A stretch of 64,000 nucleotides of DNA from Jackrogersella multiformis (lineage: Eukaryota; Ascomycota; Sordariomycetes; Xylariales; Hypoxylaceae). Positions 46,477 to 57,674 of this stretch are shown here, one piece after another. The notes below the pieces were generated by a model. That model was not told the DNA's origin. It did not search any database and saw nothing but the letters and a program-made list of their open reading frames with translations. Where the stretch lies: NCBI GenBank assembly GCA_902806575.1, contig CADCXD010000001.1, forward strand, positions 4,340,001-4,404,000, in the 5' to 3' direction. How positions within the stretch are numbered: the first letter of the stretch is position 1; every line of letters starts with the position of its first letter. The position numbers were made by a program, and so were the translations under genes.

Positions 46477-46536
46477 ATGAACGGCGCTGAGGCCCTGACC
46501 CAGACGGTGGGCATTTGGTTGGGTCTGCCACCATGA
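46477..46536 (+). promoter_or_regulatory. uORF overlapping the AVO3 start codon (ATGA)
   Basis: ATG 46477 opens a 19-codon frame (MNGAEALTQTVGIWLGLPP) whose TGA stop at 46534-46536 overlaps the main ATG at 46533 in the tetranucleotide ATGA. Such overlap permits termination-reinitiation or leaky scanning. The main ATG has a strong context, GCCACCATGAG. Confidence 0.6.
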
Positions 46537-49500
46537 GCAGCTCGGCGGCACCGACTCAGAAGTCGTTGGCCTCGCAGTCGACATACCCAGTAAATTCCCC
46601 AATAGCTGCTTCGCGACCCAGCCTCGATCGAGATGGCGGCCTTCAACCACCTGGTGCCTCTACCAACGGTGCCCGAGCCCCATCTTCTGCTGCCTCCTCT
46701 TTTGCCCCAAGAGGCTCGTCTTTGAACCCTTCGCAAGCACCAGGCAGTTTTAGCTCCGAGCTACGCAGCCAAACCATGCAGTCGAGAGCAGGCTCCAGAG
46801 CCGATGTTTACATACGCGATAAGCTAGACGAAGATGACGAGTCTGTGGTCGAGAGTACCCTCAATGCGCTGAAGGACTCGCTTAGTCGCGAGATGAAGAT
46901 CAAGGAGGGGAGCGAGAATATGCTGGAAGCTTTGAATGCTAAGAAGGCGAAGCAAACCAAGGAGCAACGCCAGAGGGTAGAAGCTGAGCTTACAGCCTCG
47001 AATACGAGGATAAAAGCGTTGAGGCAGAGGATCACCGATGCGCAACGGTCCAAAGCAGTGCCTAGTACGCCTACGAGGATCCGAAACGAGGGATTGCTGC
47101 TGAACAGCGCGGTGCGATCACCCCCAAGCGCCTCGAGGAGTGGCGCCGGGTCCGACTTTGACGAACCGACGGAATCCCCAACCTTTGCGCTCGCCGAGAT
47201 ATTACAAGCTCTAGAAGCCGAGGGCATGACGCCCGAATACTATGTCGAACGCGCCAACAACTTTGTAGATCTATTCAAGAAGTACCCTACACTCAAATAC
47301 GATTTGGTGTGGTCCGTTTTTGGAGATAGAATGCAGGTCATGCTGCTCAGCAATAGCAGGGAAGTTGTCGCCGCGGGATACCGAATGCTACGATATTCTA
47401 TTTCCGACATGGCGTCCCTCAAGAAAATCCGCGGATTGAATACAGATTTTATGGTGGTCGTGTCTCTCGCCAAGGACCGCAAGGCTGATGTAGAACGCGA
47501 GCAGGCCCTCAAGTTCGTTCGTGCCTTTATGGACGTAAAAGATGGTATTCGTGAGGTGTCTAGGGCCGTGGTCAGGACTATCGCGGCGGTTGCCGAGCAG
47601 GTCGAAGACCGTTTGCGGTCAATTTGTATCGAGACCCTCGCCGAGATTTTTTTGCGAGATCCCGCGCTGCTTGTAGCATCCGGTGGCTTGGTGCCACTCT
47701 CGGAGGCCCTCGCTGAAGGCACTTACAAGTCCCCTGAATCGCTTTCTTCGGTTTTCCTTTTCCTGCTAGATTCGCCGCATACGCGGAAGTATCTACGAGC
47801 CGGATATGAACTGGAAGTTTTGTTTACCGCCTTTACCGACGTTTTATTCTCATATGAGGGAGTTGTGAAACAGAATTCTAAGGCCATCGCTTCTGCTCTG
47901 AAGAGTTGGCCGGGGCTCATGACCCTGTCCATGTATAACTTTAGAGCGATCGGCTCCTTAATATCGAGCCTAATGTTACCCAATCCAGCACTTCGGGATA
48001 TTGTAGTGGATTTACTATATTCCCTTCTTCGGATAAAACCCCCTGCGTGGGCTACATCGTACCTTGCCGGGCGGCGGTTGACGACATATGGGAGAGTGAC
48101 AACACTGAAGAGTTCGATGCCGAGCAAGGAGGGGACTGTCTATGAGGACGACGGCGCGGATCAGAACTTCGTGGAGCATTATACGGCACTGCTTTTGACC
48201 ATCTTCATCAAGGCTGGGATGATGCCTAATCTGCTCTTGGTCGCTCAGGACACCGACGATCCTACTTTGAAGCGAAAAACCACTTTGCTCATTGGCGAGA
48301 CTCTCAAACTTGCAAGTAGAATCCTCCCTCCTTCTTGGAGCAGCGAGCTCCAGTTGCTCCCAGAACTATTCGCAGCTGCCTCTCAATTCGGCAACGAAGC
48401 GCATTTCAATGCCACTGGAATTGTCTACCAAATCAGCAGTGTCAGTCGGACACTTTACCGATCATCTCCGTCAGGATATGCCGCTGGATACCTTCCTTCT
48501 AGTAGCATGCTAGAAAACCTAAGCCACGTTGAAGAAACACCCAAACCCAGTCTTGTCGTCAACACGGACGATGCGACGTTCCGTCAGCTGTTGATAGACT
48601 CGGGGGTTCTCGGCCACTCGAATCCCTCTAAATGGAATTGGGATGTTGTTCATAGAATCATTGAAGGCCCCTTGATGAACAGTAAACGCTTAGAAGAGGC
48701 TATCAAAGCGTCAAAATTCGCAAAAAGGCTCGTGGGCTTTTATCGACCTTTCAAATTCAAGTTCTCGGAGATTAAGAGCACGCGAAATACTCAGAAATAT
48801 GTCAGGGTTGGCTGTGCCTTGATCCACGCGCTGCTGCAGACCGCCGAAGGGACTAAATACCTTGCGGACAACAAGTTGTTAAGACAGATTGCTGAGTGTT
48901 TGGCTCAGTGTGATCCGGTAAGGATATTTATGTTGAAATATTTGGGAACAGACATGCTAACTTTTATTCACAGACCAGCGGCTTAACTGCGCAGTATCCA
49001 ATGTTTTCGAGGGATCGTCTTACTGATACGTTATGTGGCGGCTATTTTCCAATGCTCGGCGTTCTCAGTGGTGATCCTAGGGGACTTCAAATGCTCGAGA
49101 GATGGCGGATATTCAATATGATGTATCACATTATCGATTTTAAGCAAAGGCCGGATCTCATCAAGCTGCTTCTTGCTAATCTCAACTATAGCATCCAAGG
49201 CCACCCACGTGTCCTTCTATCAAAAGCTCTGACGGCCGGCACAAAAGAAATGCGAATACACGCTACTAACGTACTTCGGAAATATGCGACGAGGCAACGA
49301 CTTACACCAACAGGCCAGATCATCTCAGACTCAAAATGGGCAATTCAGCTACTTGTCACGCAGCTCTACGACCCAGAAGTAGAAGTTTGCGCCACAGCCG
49401 TTAAGATCCTGGAGAAGGCTTGCAACAGCAAAGCACTATTAAAATATATAGTGGAATGCCACCCTGCATTAGACCACCTTGGTGAGATCGGAGCTCCCCT

Positions 49501-50593
49501 ATTACTCCGATTTCTATCAACTTCCATCGGCTATCATTATTTAGATGGCCTGGACTATATTAGCAATGAGATGGATGACTGGTTCCTCGGGCGTAACGAT
49601 ACTTATGTCAGCCTCATCGAAGCGAGTCTAGCGCGTTCTTTTATCGACACCCAAGAGGACCAACCACATCGGCTTAGCATATACGAAGACGACTTGGATA
49701 CAGATCAAGATAACCATGTGCCGCCCCACTTCTACCGCGAACTGTCGCGCACAAAAGAAGGCTGCAAGCTTCTCGAAGACAAGGGCCACTTTGAAGAGTT
49801 CGCAGCGACTATTAGGGAATATGGAATGCAGTGGGAAGACCCTGAGCTTATTACAAAAGTCAAGGGCTGCTTGTGGGCAGTAGGGAATGTGGGCTCCATG
49901 GAACTTGGCGCCCCGTTCTTGGAGTCGACGGATGTTGTAGAACACATCGTCAAGATTGCCGAATCTCATGATGTGATGAGCCTTCGAGGTACTGCTTTCT
50001 TCGTCTTGGGGTTGATATCAAGATCTACGCACGGACTAGAGATACTATCCGAACATGGCTGGGAATCAAATACTACCCCGCTTGGTATATCGCTAGGCCT
50101 CTGCGTTCCCAAAAATCTTTCTAAGTTCTTTTCCTGTCGGCCTTGGAAACACGAGATCCCCGCAACTATCAGGCTCCTAGATACCCAAAAGACGATATTG
50201 GAACCACCGCCCGCGGAGATCAACGAAGAGGATGAGACTAACCGGCGCATCTTAGAGCTTATGACCGAGCTAGGCAACATGGTGCTCTACAAAAAGGCCA
50301 AAGTCGAGCTGTCCCAGCTGCGACATAAAAAAGCACCGGGGTTCCGGCAACCTGCCTTGTTCCGCAAAGTCATGGCACAGCTGGAATGCCACCATTACAG
50401 ATTACCAGACCGCCATCTTGTAATCGAGCTATTCGACAAGAGCGTCTTGCGACACATCGTCTACGGCGAAGACAGCAGCGACGAGTCCGCGAGCAGCTCC
50501 GGAGACGAGCAGAGGACGGAGCGGCAACGAAGCATCAGCGACCCCGCCGACCTGGAGAAGATAACAGCAAGGGTTCAGCAAGCATCACTATAG
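46533..50593 (+). CDS. TORC2 subunit Avo3/Tsc11 (Rictor/Ste16 homologue)
   Basis: A scaffold of TOR complex 2, which phosphorylates AGC kinases and controls plasma-membrane and actin homeostasis. Exons 46533-48917 and 48974-50593 give 1334 aa; the intron (56 nt) is in phase 0 (CDP-TSGLTAQYP). Seen: a disordered Ser-rich N-terminus; a charged coiled-coil segment (about 90-180, HR1-like); then a long alpha-helical repeat region typical of Rictor N and M domains (for example YYVERANNFVDLFKKYP near 235, AGYELEVLFTAF near 435, NSKRLEEAIKASKFAKRL near 715). In exon 2 is the conserved block GTAFFVLGLISRSTHGLEIL (about 1140), a Rictor V-domain hallmark. The ATG at 46533 is chosen for its Kozak-like context; the in-frame codon upstream is TTG. 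It converges with RRP5. Confidence 0.92.
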
Positions 50594-51681
50594 CTCGCCT
50601 TCGAGCGGGAGGTGACAAACGGGGAGGCACGGAGGCACGGAGGGGCGAACGGGGTAACTTTTGGACACGGCAAGCTGTAGTCTTCCGCCTCTCGTCAGCA
50701 TCATCATTACCATCATCATCATCTTCTTCAAAACCTGTAACAATATAGACGCGACACGACTCTCAAAAATTCGTTCATTGCACACTGCGCATCGGGGGGA
50801 GAAGGGGCAGGGGTTCTTGCATATCTGGTCGGAGCGGGCGGGCGGATGACTTTTATAACAGGCGTATTGCCCCATCTGAATGTACTATTACTTACCGTCC
50901 CCCCGCCACCAACTTTTCGACCCTCTTGACTATAGCATATAAGCCGAGGATTGGTGGTCAGGGGCTTGTGGCTGTGATCATGTTAGGTACGCAGAGGTAT
51001 CGTATCTAGGTATCTGTTTTAGGTATCGATCCATCTTATCTTAGGTGTTTATCCAGTGTTAAGTCCGTTATAACCATTACCTTATACGTATACGTATACC
51101 ATACCTATGATCGGGCGTTTTAGCACGGTGGCCTTATTCATTCGGAATGGTAGGGGAATGCAAGGGGAGGATGGAGGCAACCTGGAATACCAAAAAGCAA
51201 AAGTAAAAGCAATAGTCTGTGTGTATTATGCGTTAGGAACCTATCTAGGTACATATGGAGAAATGAAAGGACGGAAGAAAATACATTGAATTAAATCAAA
51301 TCGATCAAACCTTGAACTACGATATAGAGCGAGCGTGCCGATTCTTGATATATCTAGGAGATGCTACATATACGAAGAAACCTACCGATCTAGGTATGTC
51401 TAGTTCGGTATCTAGGTAGTCCGAGATTCCAGATTTCTACTCATTAAAGCGACCTCCCTTCCCACCAACAAGGCACGGCGAGACTAAATTTAGTCTTGCG
51501 ATGATGAAAAATAGAGTATTGTGAGAAATTTATTTTATACGCCTAACCCAGATATATGATATATACCCACTACCTCGGTAGGTATCGACTACATATACGA
51601 GATGTCACAACCGCCCGGGTCTTATGCCATAACTACATGCATGCAAACGCCGAGGATATCATGTAGAAGGCTCGCCCATAC
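50594..51681. other. Convergent intergenic region between AVO3 and RRP5
   Basis: 3' flanks of both genes. Includes an ATCATC microsatellite at about 50695-50725 and a TATACGTATACGTATACC run near 51085. No gene supported. Confidence 0.55.
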
Positions 51682-54600
51682 CTATTCATCGTCATCATCC
51701 CCATCCTCGTCGTCCTGATCCCCGCTCGAAGCCTTAGCTTCGGCTTTAGCGCGAACCCACTCGGCGGCCTTGGCGCTGACCCTGTCTCTAGACTTGGCGT
51801 CGCCGTTCTTCTCCTCCCAGTCGGCCCAGCGCTTGAACCACTTCTTGGCGGCCCTGGGCTTGAGGCCCTTGACCCTGGCGGCGCGCTCGAAGACGTCGCG
51901 GACGGCGGCCTTGTCGGCGCCGGGCGCGTCCTCGTGGTCGAGCAGCTGGTTCCAGAGGTCGAAGCGCTTGGGGAAGGTCGCCAGCAGCCCCTCGAACATC
52001 GTGCGCCCCAGCTCCGGGTTCCGGTGCGGCGAGTTGAACTCGAGCGCGGCGAACTTGGTCATCAGCGGGAAGCGCGCGTGGGTCGGCAGCGCCTGCGTGG
52101 CGCGGGGCAGGAGCGCGCGCGCTCGCTCGGGCTCGTCCTGGACGGCGTGCAGCCAGTGCGCGTAGTTGTACCAGACGTCAGGCGAGTCGGCGCCGAACTT
52201 CTTGACGAGGGTCTGGAAGAGATCATCTGCTTTCTATATGACTGTTAGTATTTGATATATGCGAGAGACGTCAAAATGTAGCTTACCCCGGCTTTGTCCT
52301 CTTGGATATATATGCTAGCTAAGCGTTGGTAGACCTCCTGCTGGTCGTTGACTTGGCAGGCTCGCTTGAAGACATCATCGACGCTGTCTTCGTTTCCGAA
52401 TCGTACCTCAAGATTGAGATAAGCGATCCAGGCGTTGAGCTTTTCCGTCTCCTCGGTGCTGCTTATGGTCGTGACGGCGCGCTCGGCCACCTCGCGGGCT
52501 TTTGCGAGCTCGCTGACTTGCATCTGGTGAGCCATGTATTCGATCCACAACGCGGATGAGTTGGGCTGGCGGTTGAGAAGTTGCTCGTAGTCGACAGCGG
52601 TCCTTGGACCAAATGCATCTAGATCACCGCTCTTGTCAACTTCGATCTGTGGCTTTCGCCGCTTCTTTTTCTTCTGGGCCGCGCTCGCGTCTTCATCTAC
52701 ATCTTCACCCGTCAAGTCGTTTTTGTCAAGCGCGTCGGCAGACCAATCAAAGCCACCGGCGTCAAGAGGAGCGACCTCGTCAGTTTCCTGGTCCACCATT
52801 TTGGTATCCTCATCGTCGGCCACTTCTAAGTCATTATCAGTCCCCTTAATTAATACGGATGATCTAGTATCTTCCATTTCGTCATCATCATCATCCTCAT
52901 CTTCTAATAATGTAGCACCGGCATTATCGTCATCTTCATCACTGCCGTCGACGTCCATGCCTTCTTCGAAGTACGACGGCTTTAGGCCGAAGTTAATTCG
53001 TTTCTTCTGCTTGTCAACTTTCAAGATAATGGCCTTGACTACATCTCCCTCGCTAAAAAGCTTTCGTGCATCTTGAACAGGTTTCTCAGCCATCTCGCTG
53101 CGATGACACAAACCGCTGACGTTCGCAGAGCCTTCAACGACGATAAATGCGCCGAATTCTTCTACTTTTCGGATTTTGCCTGTGATGACCTGGCCTTCGT
53201 GAAGATCAGAGTAATTGATGGCTGGAACAAAGTCTTTGTCGACGACCGAAGCTTTGAGACTCATCTGCACGTAGCCCGTGGTAGAATCTATTGAAATTAT
53301 CCGGCCTCTGACAAGCTGGTCGATTTGGTATTCATCTTTCCAATCCTTGAGGAACCTATCCGAAAGATCGGAAATCTTGACCATTGCTGTGACATTTCCA
53401 CCCAGGCCCACGAAAAGCCCCTTATCGGAAACATTCTTCACAAAACCCCTGAGTATGTCCCCAACACTGAGTTGAGATGCTTGGGTAATCTCGCGGTCCT
53501 TTATAGGAAGGGAGGAATTCAATACTCTAGAAGGACGAGTAGAAAGTCGGATTTTCTTGTTACTCTTATCGACCTCAACAACCGAGACTCTGATGACATT
53601 GTTCTTGCTGTAAGATAATGTGCTTGCTTCGCCGTAATCATCACTAGAGTCTATCAAATGTACCGGACCAGACACTACCTCACTTAGTTGCACAATAATT
53701 TGTCGTTCGTTGATCTTTGTGATTCGACTAGGGAGAACCATGTTCTGCTTAATGGTCTCCCAAGAGAGATTTACCGAGGAATCTGAAGAACGCGCTGAAA
53801 GATCAAGACGGCCTTCTGCTGCATTAACTGTCAGAACACGAACTCGCAAGGCCGACCCTATAGGGAAGCTCGACGCAAGGTCCTCGAGTTGGGACACGTC
53901 ATCAGATATCTCTAAGGTGCTGATTCTGCCGCGGACACTGGGCGAAAGGGTTACCCAAAGGGCATTTTTCTCGATATTATTGACGAAACCTAGATGAGTA
54001 GAACCTGGCTCTAGTTTATCATATGACAAAACCTGCGGGGCATCTTTCTTTAGATCATGTGGCTTCGCGGACAATTCAAGGACTGAGTGAGACGATCGAT
54101 GTGTTATAGGCAAGAACTGATGGTTCCTGGCATCGTGTACACCCAAAACTCGAACTGTAACTGTGCTGTTCACCCTGAAAGAACTCAATGGCGATTTGTG
54201 GTTTGAGATCTTATCCCAGGAGTCAAAAACTTGAGAGACATCTATGCGTCCGTGCACATTGTCTGAAAGCTTGACGTTGAGCTGTGTATTCTTGACTGAT
54301 GAAATCTTGGCCTTGGTGATTCTGCCAATGAATATGTCATCCATTGACGAAATGGTTTCATCCACTGGATTTTCAACCTTATTCGCCGCGGCAGAGGACG
54401 TATCATCTTTCGAGGCTTTGTCCTCCACATATGAAGATGAAGAAACGTAAATCCTGCTGTTATCTTTTTCGATAGAATCAATCCTAACAAGGATTGGCTG
54501 ATATTTTTCCAGTCCAAAGTCCGCCTTCTTTTGGTCTTCTTGCGTTATTTTCGACCTGGGTAGTAAAGCAACAAGTCGGCCGCAAAACTCGATAAAGGCT

Positions 54601-57137
54601 GCCGAGGGTGTGATGTTCCTTACGAAACCTTGTCGAATCTCACCAACTTTAGCTTCCTCGAAAGAAGTAAGAAGCTTACCATCTTGACTGGCCTTCACGA
54701 GGCTAGGTTTCCTTGATAATGCTACATACTGACGGCCTTCATTCTTTTCTAACACTATAAGGTCGTTGAGAGTTTGTCCAACGTGGATACGTTTCAAGGC
54801 GGATTGACACTTGCTTGGTTTATCAGCAAGATGCCATACTGGTAAAATGGCTCTTAACGAACTGCCGGGGAGTTCGACGAAAACATCTCCGGTCTTCTGT
54901 ATGACCTTAGCGGAGACAATATCGCCTATTTTGAGATCTTTGAGAGCGTTCTGTTTGTCGAGGCCGAAAGCCGAGGGATCCTTGCAGGAAACGAAGAGCT
55001 TTTGTGCCTCGGCGTCGAAATTCAAGACATGGACGCTGACTACCTGTCCAACTCGGAAGTGCTCCTTTGGGTCTTGAATATAAGCCTCGCTCATCTCCGA
55101 GACTGGCAAAAAACCCCTGAGGGAGCCATAGAACTGTACAATGGCGCCGTTCGCAAGTACCTTGATGATCGTACTTAGTGCCTGCATACCCACAGTGACT
55201 TCCGAAAATGACTTTAGAGGAATTGCCTCGGAGTTTACGAGTGTCTTCTTCAGTGTGAGCTTAACTTGTCGTTTGACCGGATCGGTGGACAGCACTCGGG
55301 CCTTGACCTTGAGGCCCTCTCGGAATTTCTTCTCGGGATGCTGTAGCTTAACATCCGCAAGGTGCATTTCTGGGACAAATCCAACGATGCCTTCTGCGAT
55401 TTTAACAAGTAGACCACTGACACCCTCTTGGTTCACCATTAACTTCTCAATCTCCCCATTGACAACTTCGCCGATAGGAATATCTTCGATCCGCAAGAAC
55501 GGTTGCTCAAGGATGTGCTTCTCGAAAGATAGATGGAACATGCCGTCGATAGCATTATAGCCCACCACCCGGCCGCGGTGTACAGAGCCGGTTTTGAAAG
55601 GACCGGAGGACTCAGAGAGAATATCGACCTTTCCATCCTTGACTCTAGATATATGCACAAACCCAGGCACCTCCTCGACGCCCACATCGACAAACAGGCC
55701 TATTTCTGGGTCGACCTTGGTGACAGTGCACTGTTCTACTATCGATGATATAGGGAGAGCCTCCGAAGGGAGTTTACTCGGAGAAGCCAACTTCGATCGT
55801 AGTGATACCACATGGTCCAGCAGAGAAATACCTAATTTTGGATCATTGGCTGCTGGAAAGTTGCAGATGATGCGAGCCTTGTACTTCTTTCCGATCTTGT
55901 ACTTAGATCCCAAATCCAAAGCCTTAGGACCGAGACCTGAATGGATCAAATCAGCTGTGACATCCAATGACCCCATAACCTTGCCTATTAGCCCACGGTT
56001 GGCGACGATGTCGGACACCATGAATTCAACTGCGGATCCCGGTAAGAATGTGTTGATCGTAGTCGCTTCTGAGGCAAAGTTCTGAGGTTTCCCAATCTTC
56101 TTAGGAAGAGTGGTCAACTGTGCAACTTTGCCATTGGTGCTCTTCTCTGTCACCAGGCATAGAATAACACTTCCGGGTTGCATTTGCGAACCAGGTATAT
56201 CCTCAGCTAGCTCTTTTCGAGGCAAAAATCCTCGAATATCTGAATCAGAGAGGCCAAATTCCATGACGAATCCATGGTCCTCGGCGCTGACAACCGTTGC
56301 CATGACGGTGCAGTTTGCAACGACATCCTGCCCGGTTAAGCCCGTATTGGCGAGAGCAGGGCGCAACGATAACTCGATGTGTTTCTTCGGTTTCGCGGAA
56401 GCGGCTGTTGACTCTTCTATAGTCGACGTAACATAAGCACGGAGGTACTGGCCAATGCTAAATATGGTTTTCAAGTCAAGGTCATCCTCTCCTGCATCCT
56501 CTTCCTCTTCGTCAGCTGCCTCTGCTGCTATCTTCTCATTCAGGGCATCTGATATGGCGGTAATTGGTACGTGGCCGGAGAGATTGTTTGGTAGGGATAA
56601 GACAAGTTCCAAAGGCCTGATTTCAGCAACCTGGCCGAGAACTAGAGAGCCTATAACTAGTCGCTGGAGAAATTGTGAGTAAGAGATACGAACAGGACAC
56701 GATGGCGATCTAGAACCAACCTTGTAATTGAGACTCTCTATCTTTGCGCCGTCTTCATCCTGATGCGTTTTCCCAGATTTCGCATCCCTAGATCCCTTGG
56801 ATTTTTTCTTCTTGGAAATCCGGTCTGGCTTTTTCGCGGCCTGTCCAGATTCTTGCTCGAAGAGGATATCCTGCTTTGCCTGAATTGATATCTGTTTATG
56901 TTCGAGTGGTGTGAGCACGCTTCCACCTCCACGAGGGAACAACGGTTCTTCTTCCTTTAAGCGGGAGACTGTGGGTTCTTTGGCTGGTTTCGGTTTCGAG
57001 GTCGTTTTCGCATCATCCTTAGTCGTAGAGGTCTTCTCGGACTTGGATCGTTTTGATGGTCGGGAGTCGCCGTGCGCTTTGGAAACCTTTGAAGTAGATG
57101 ATACTCCAGGGGCATCTTTCCTCTTCAGAGAACTCAT
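51682..57137 (-). CDS. RRP5: rRNA biogenesis protein Rrp5 (S1 and HAT repeat)
   Basis: Rrp5 binds pre-rRNA and is required for 18S and 5.8S/25S processing in the nucleolus. Minus-strand exons 56721-57137, 52287-56663 and 51682-52233 give 1781 aa, the usual size. The N-terminus is Lys/Ser-rich (MSSLKRKDAPGVSS). A long array of S1 RNA-binding repeats follows (about 145-1350; recurring pattern VGxxVxGxVxxV, for example EGQVITGKIRKVEEFGAFI). After an acidic linker (about 1370-1470) come HAT/TPR-like helices (VDYEQLLNRQPNSSALWIEY; VWYNYAHWLHAV), ending in acidic GDQDDEDGDDDDE. Intron 1 (57 nt, ESLNYK-RLVIGS) and intron 2 (53 nt, DKAG-KADDLF) restore family sequence. The last exon is almost entirely G/C-ending while the preceding exon is not. 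Confidence 0.95.
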
Positions 57138-57674
57138 GATCTCAAGATATTCGCCGATAGAATTCTACCTGTGGGCGGAATGTCTCAAAATTGCTTGAGT
57201 GTTGTGATATTTATCCTACTTCTAAGGTTGGAATAGAAGTTTGATTCAATTGTCTAGCCAAGAATCAAGATAATCTTTTTTTTTTCGCGACCGTCCGTTA
57301 TCGATAATCGATAAGAGCTAATGTAGTACATAGTATACCTAGGTACCTGTGTAGAGGGGTCTGTGGGTCAACAGGCTCCACCAGGTTCCACCATTTATCG
57401 CCCCCCACTGCCCGGAAGGTTGGGTTGGAGGCTTGTTTTGGTTTTAAGGGCCGCGGCAGCTACGCGGTCTAAACGTGTCACTACAGCTATCGCTCTTCCG
57501 AGGCATAGGTACCTCTTGCCTACCACCTAGAGGCAGTTACGTATTACACTAAAGTTTCGATCCTGACGTTAATGGCTTCGGGCTTAGACTCAATATAGTC
57601 AAGAACTTCCCATAACAACAAATTAATCCATGGTGTTTGAATATTTCGGGCTTCACATGACATGGTGAATCATC
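57138..57674. promoter_or_regulatory. Divergent promoter of RRP5 and the YML020W-like gene
   Basis: 537 bp between the two start codons. Contains a TCGATAATCGATA inverted motif near 57300 and TACCTAGGTACCT at about 57345. Assignment to either gene is not possible from sequence. Confidence 0.5.
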
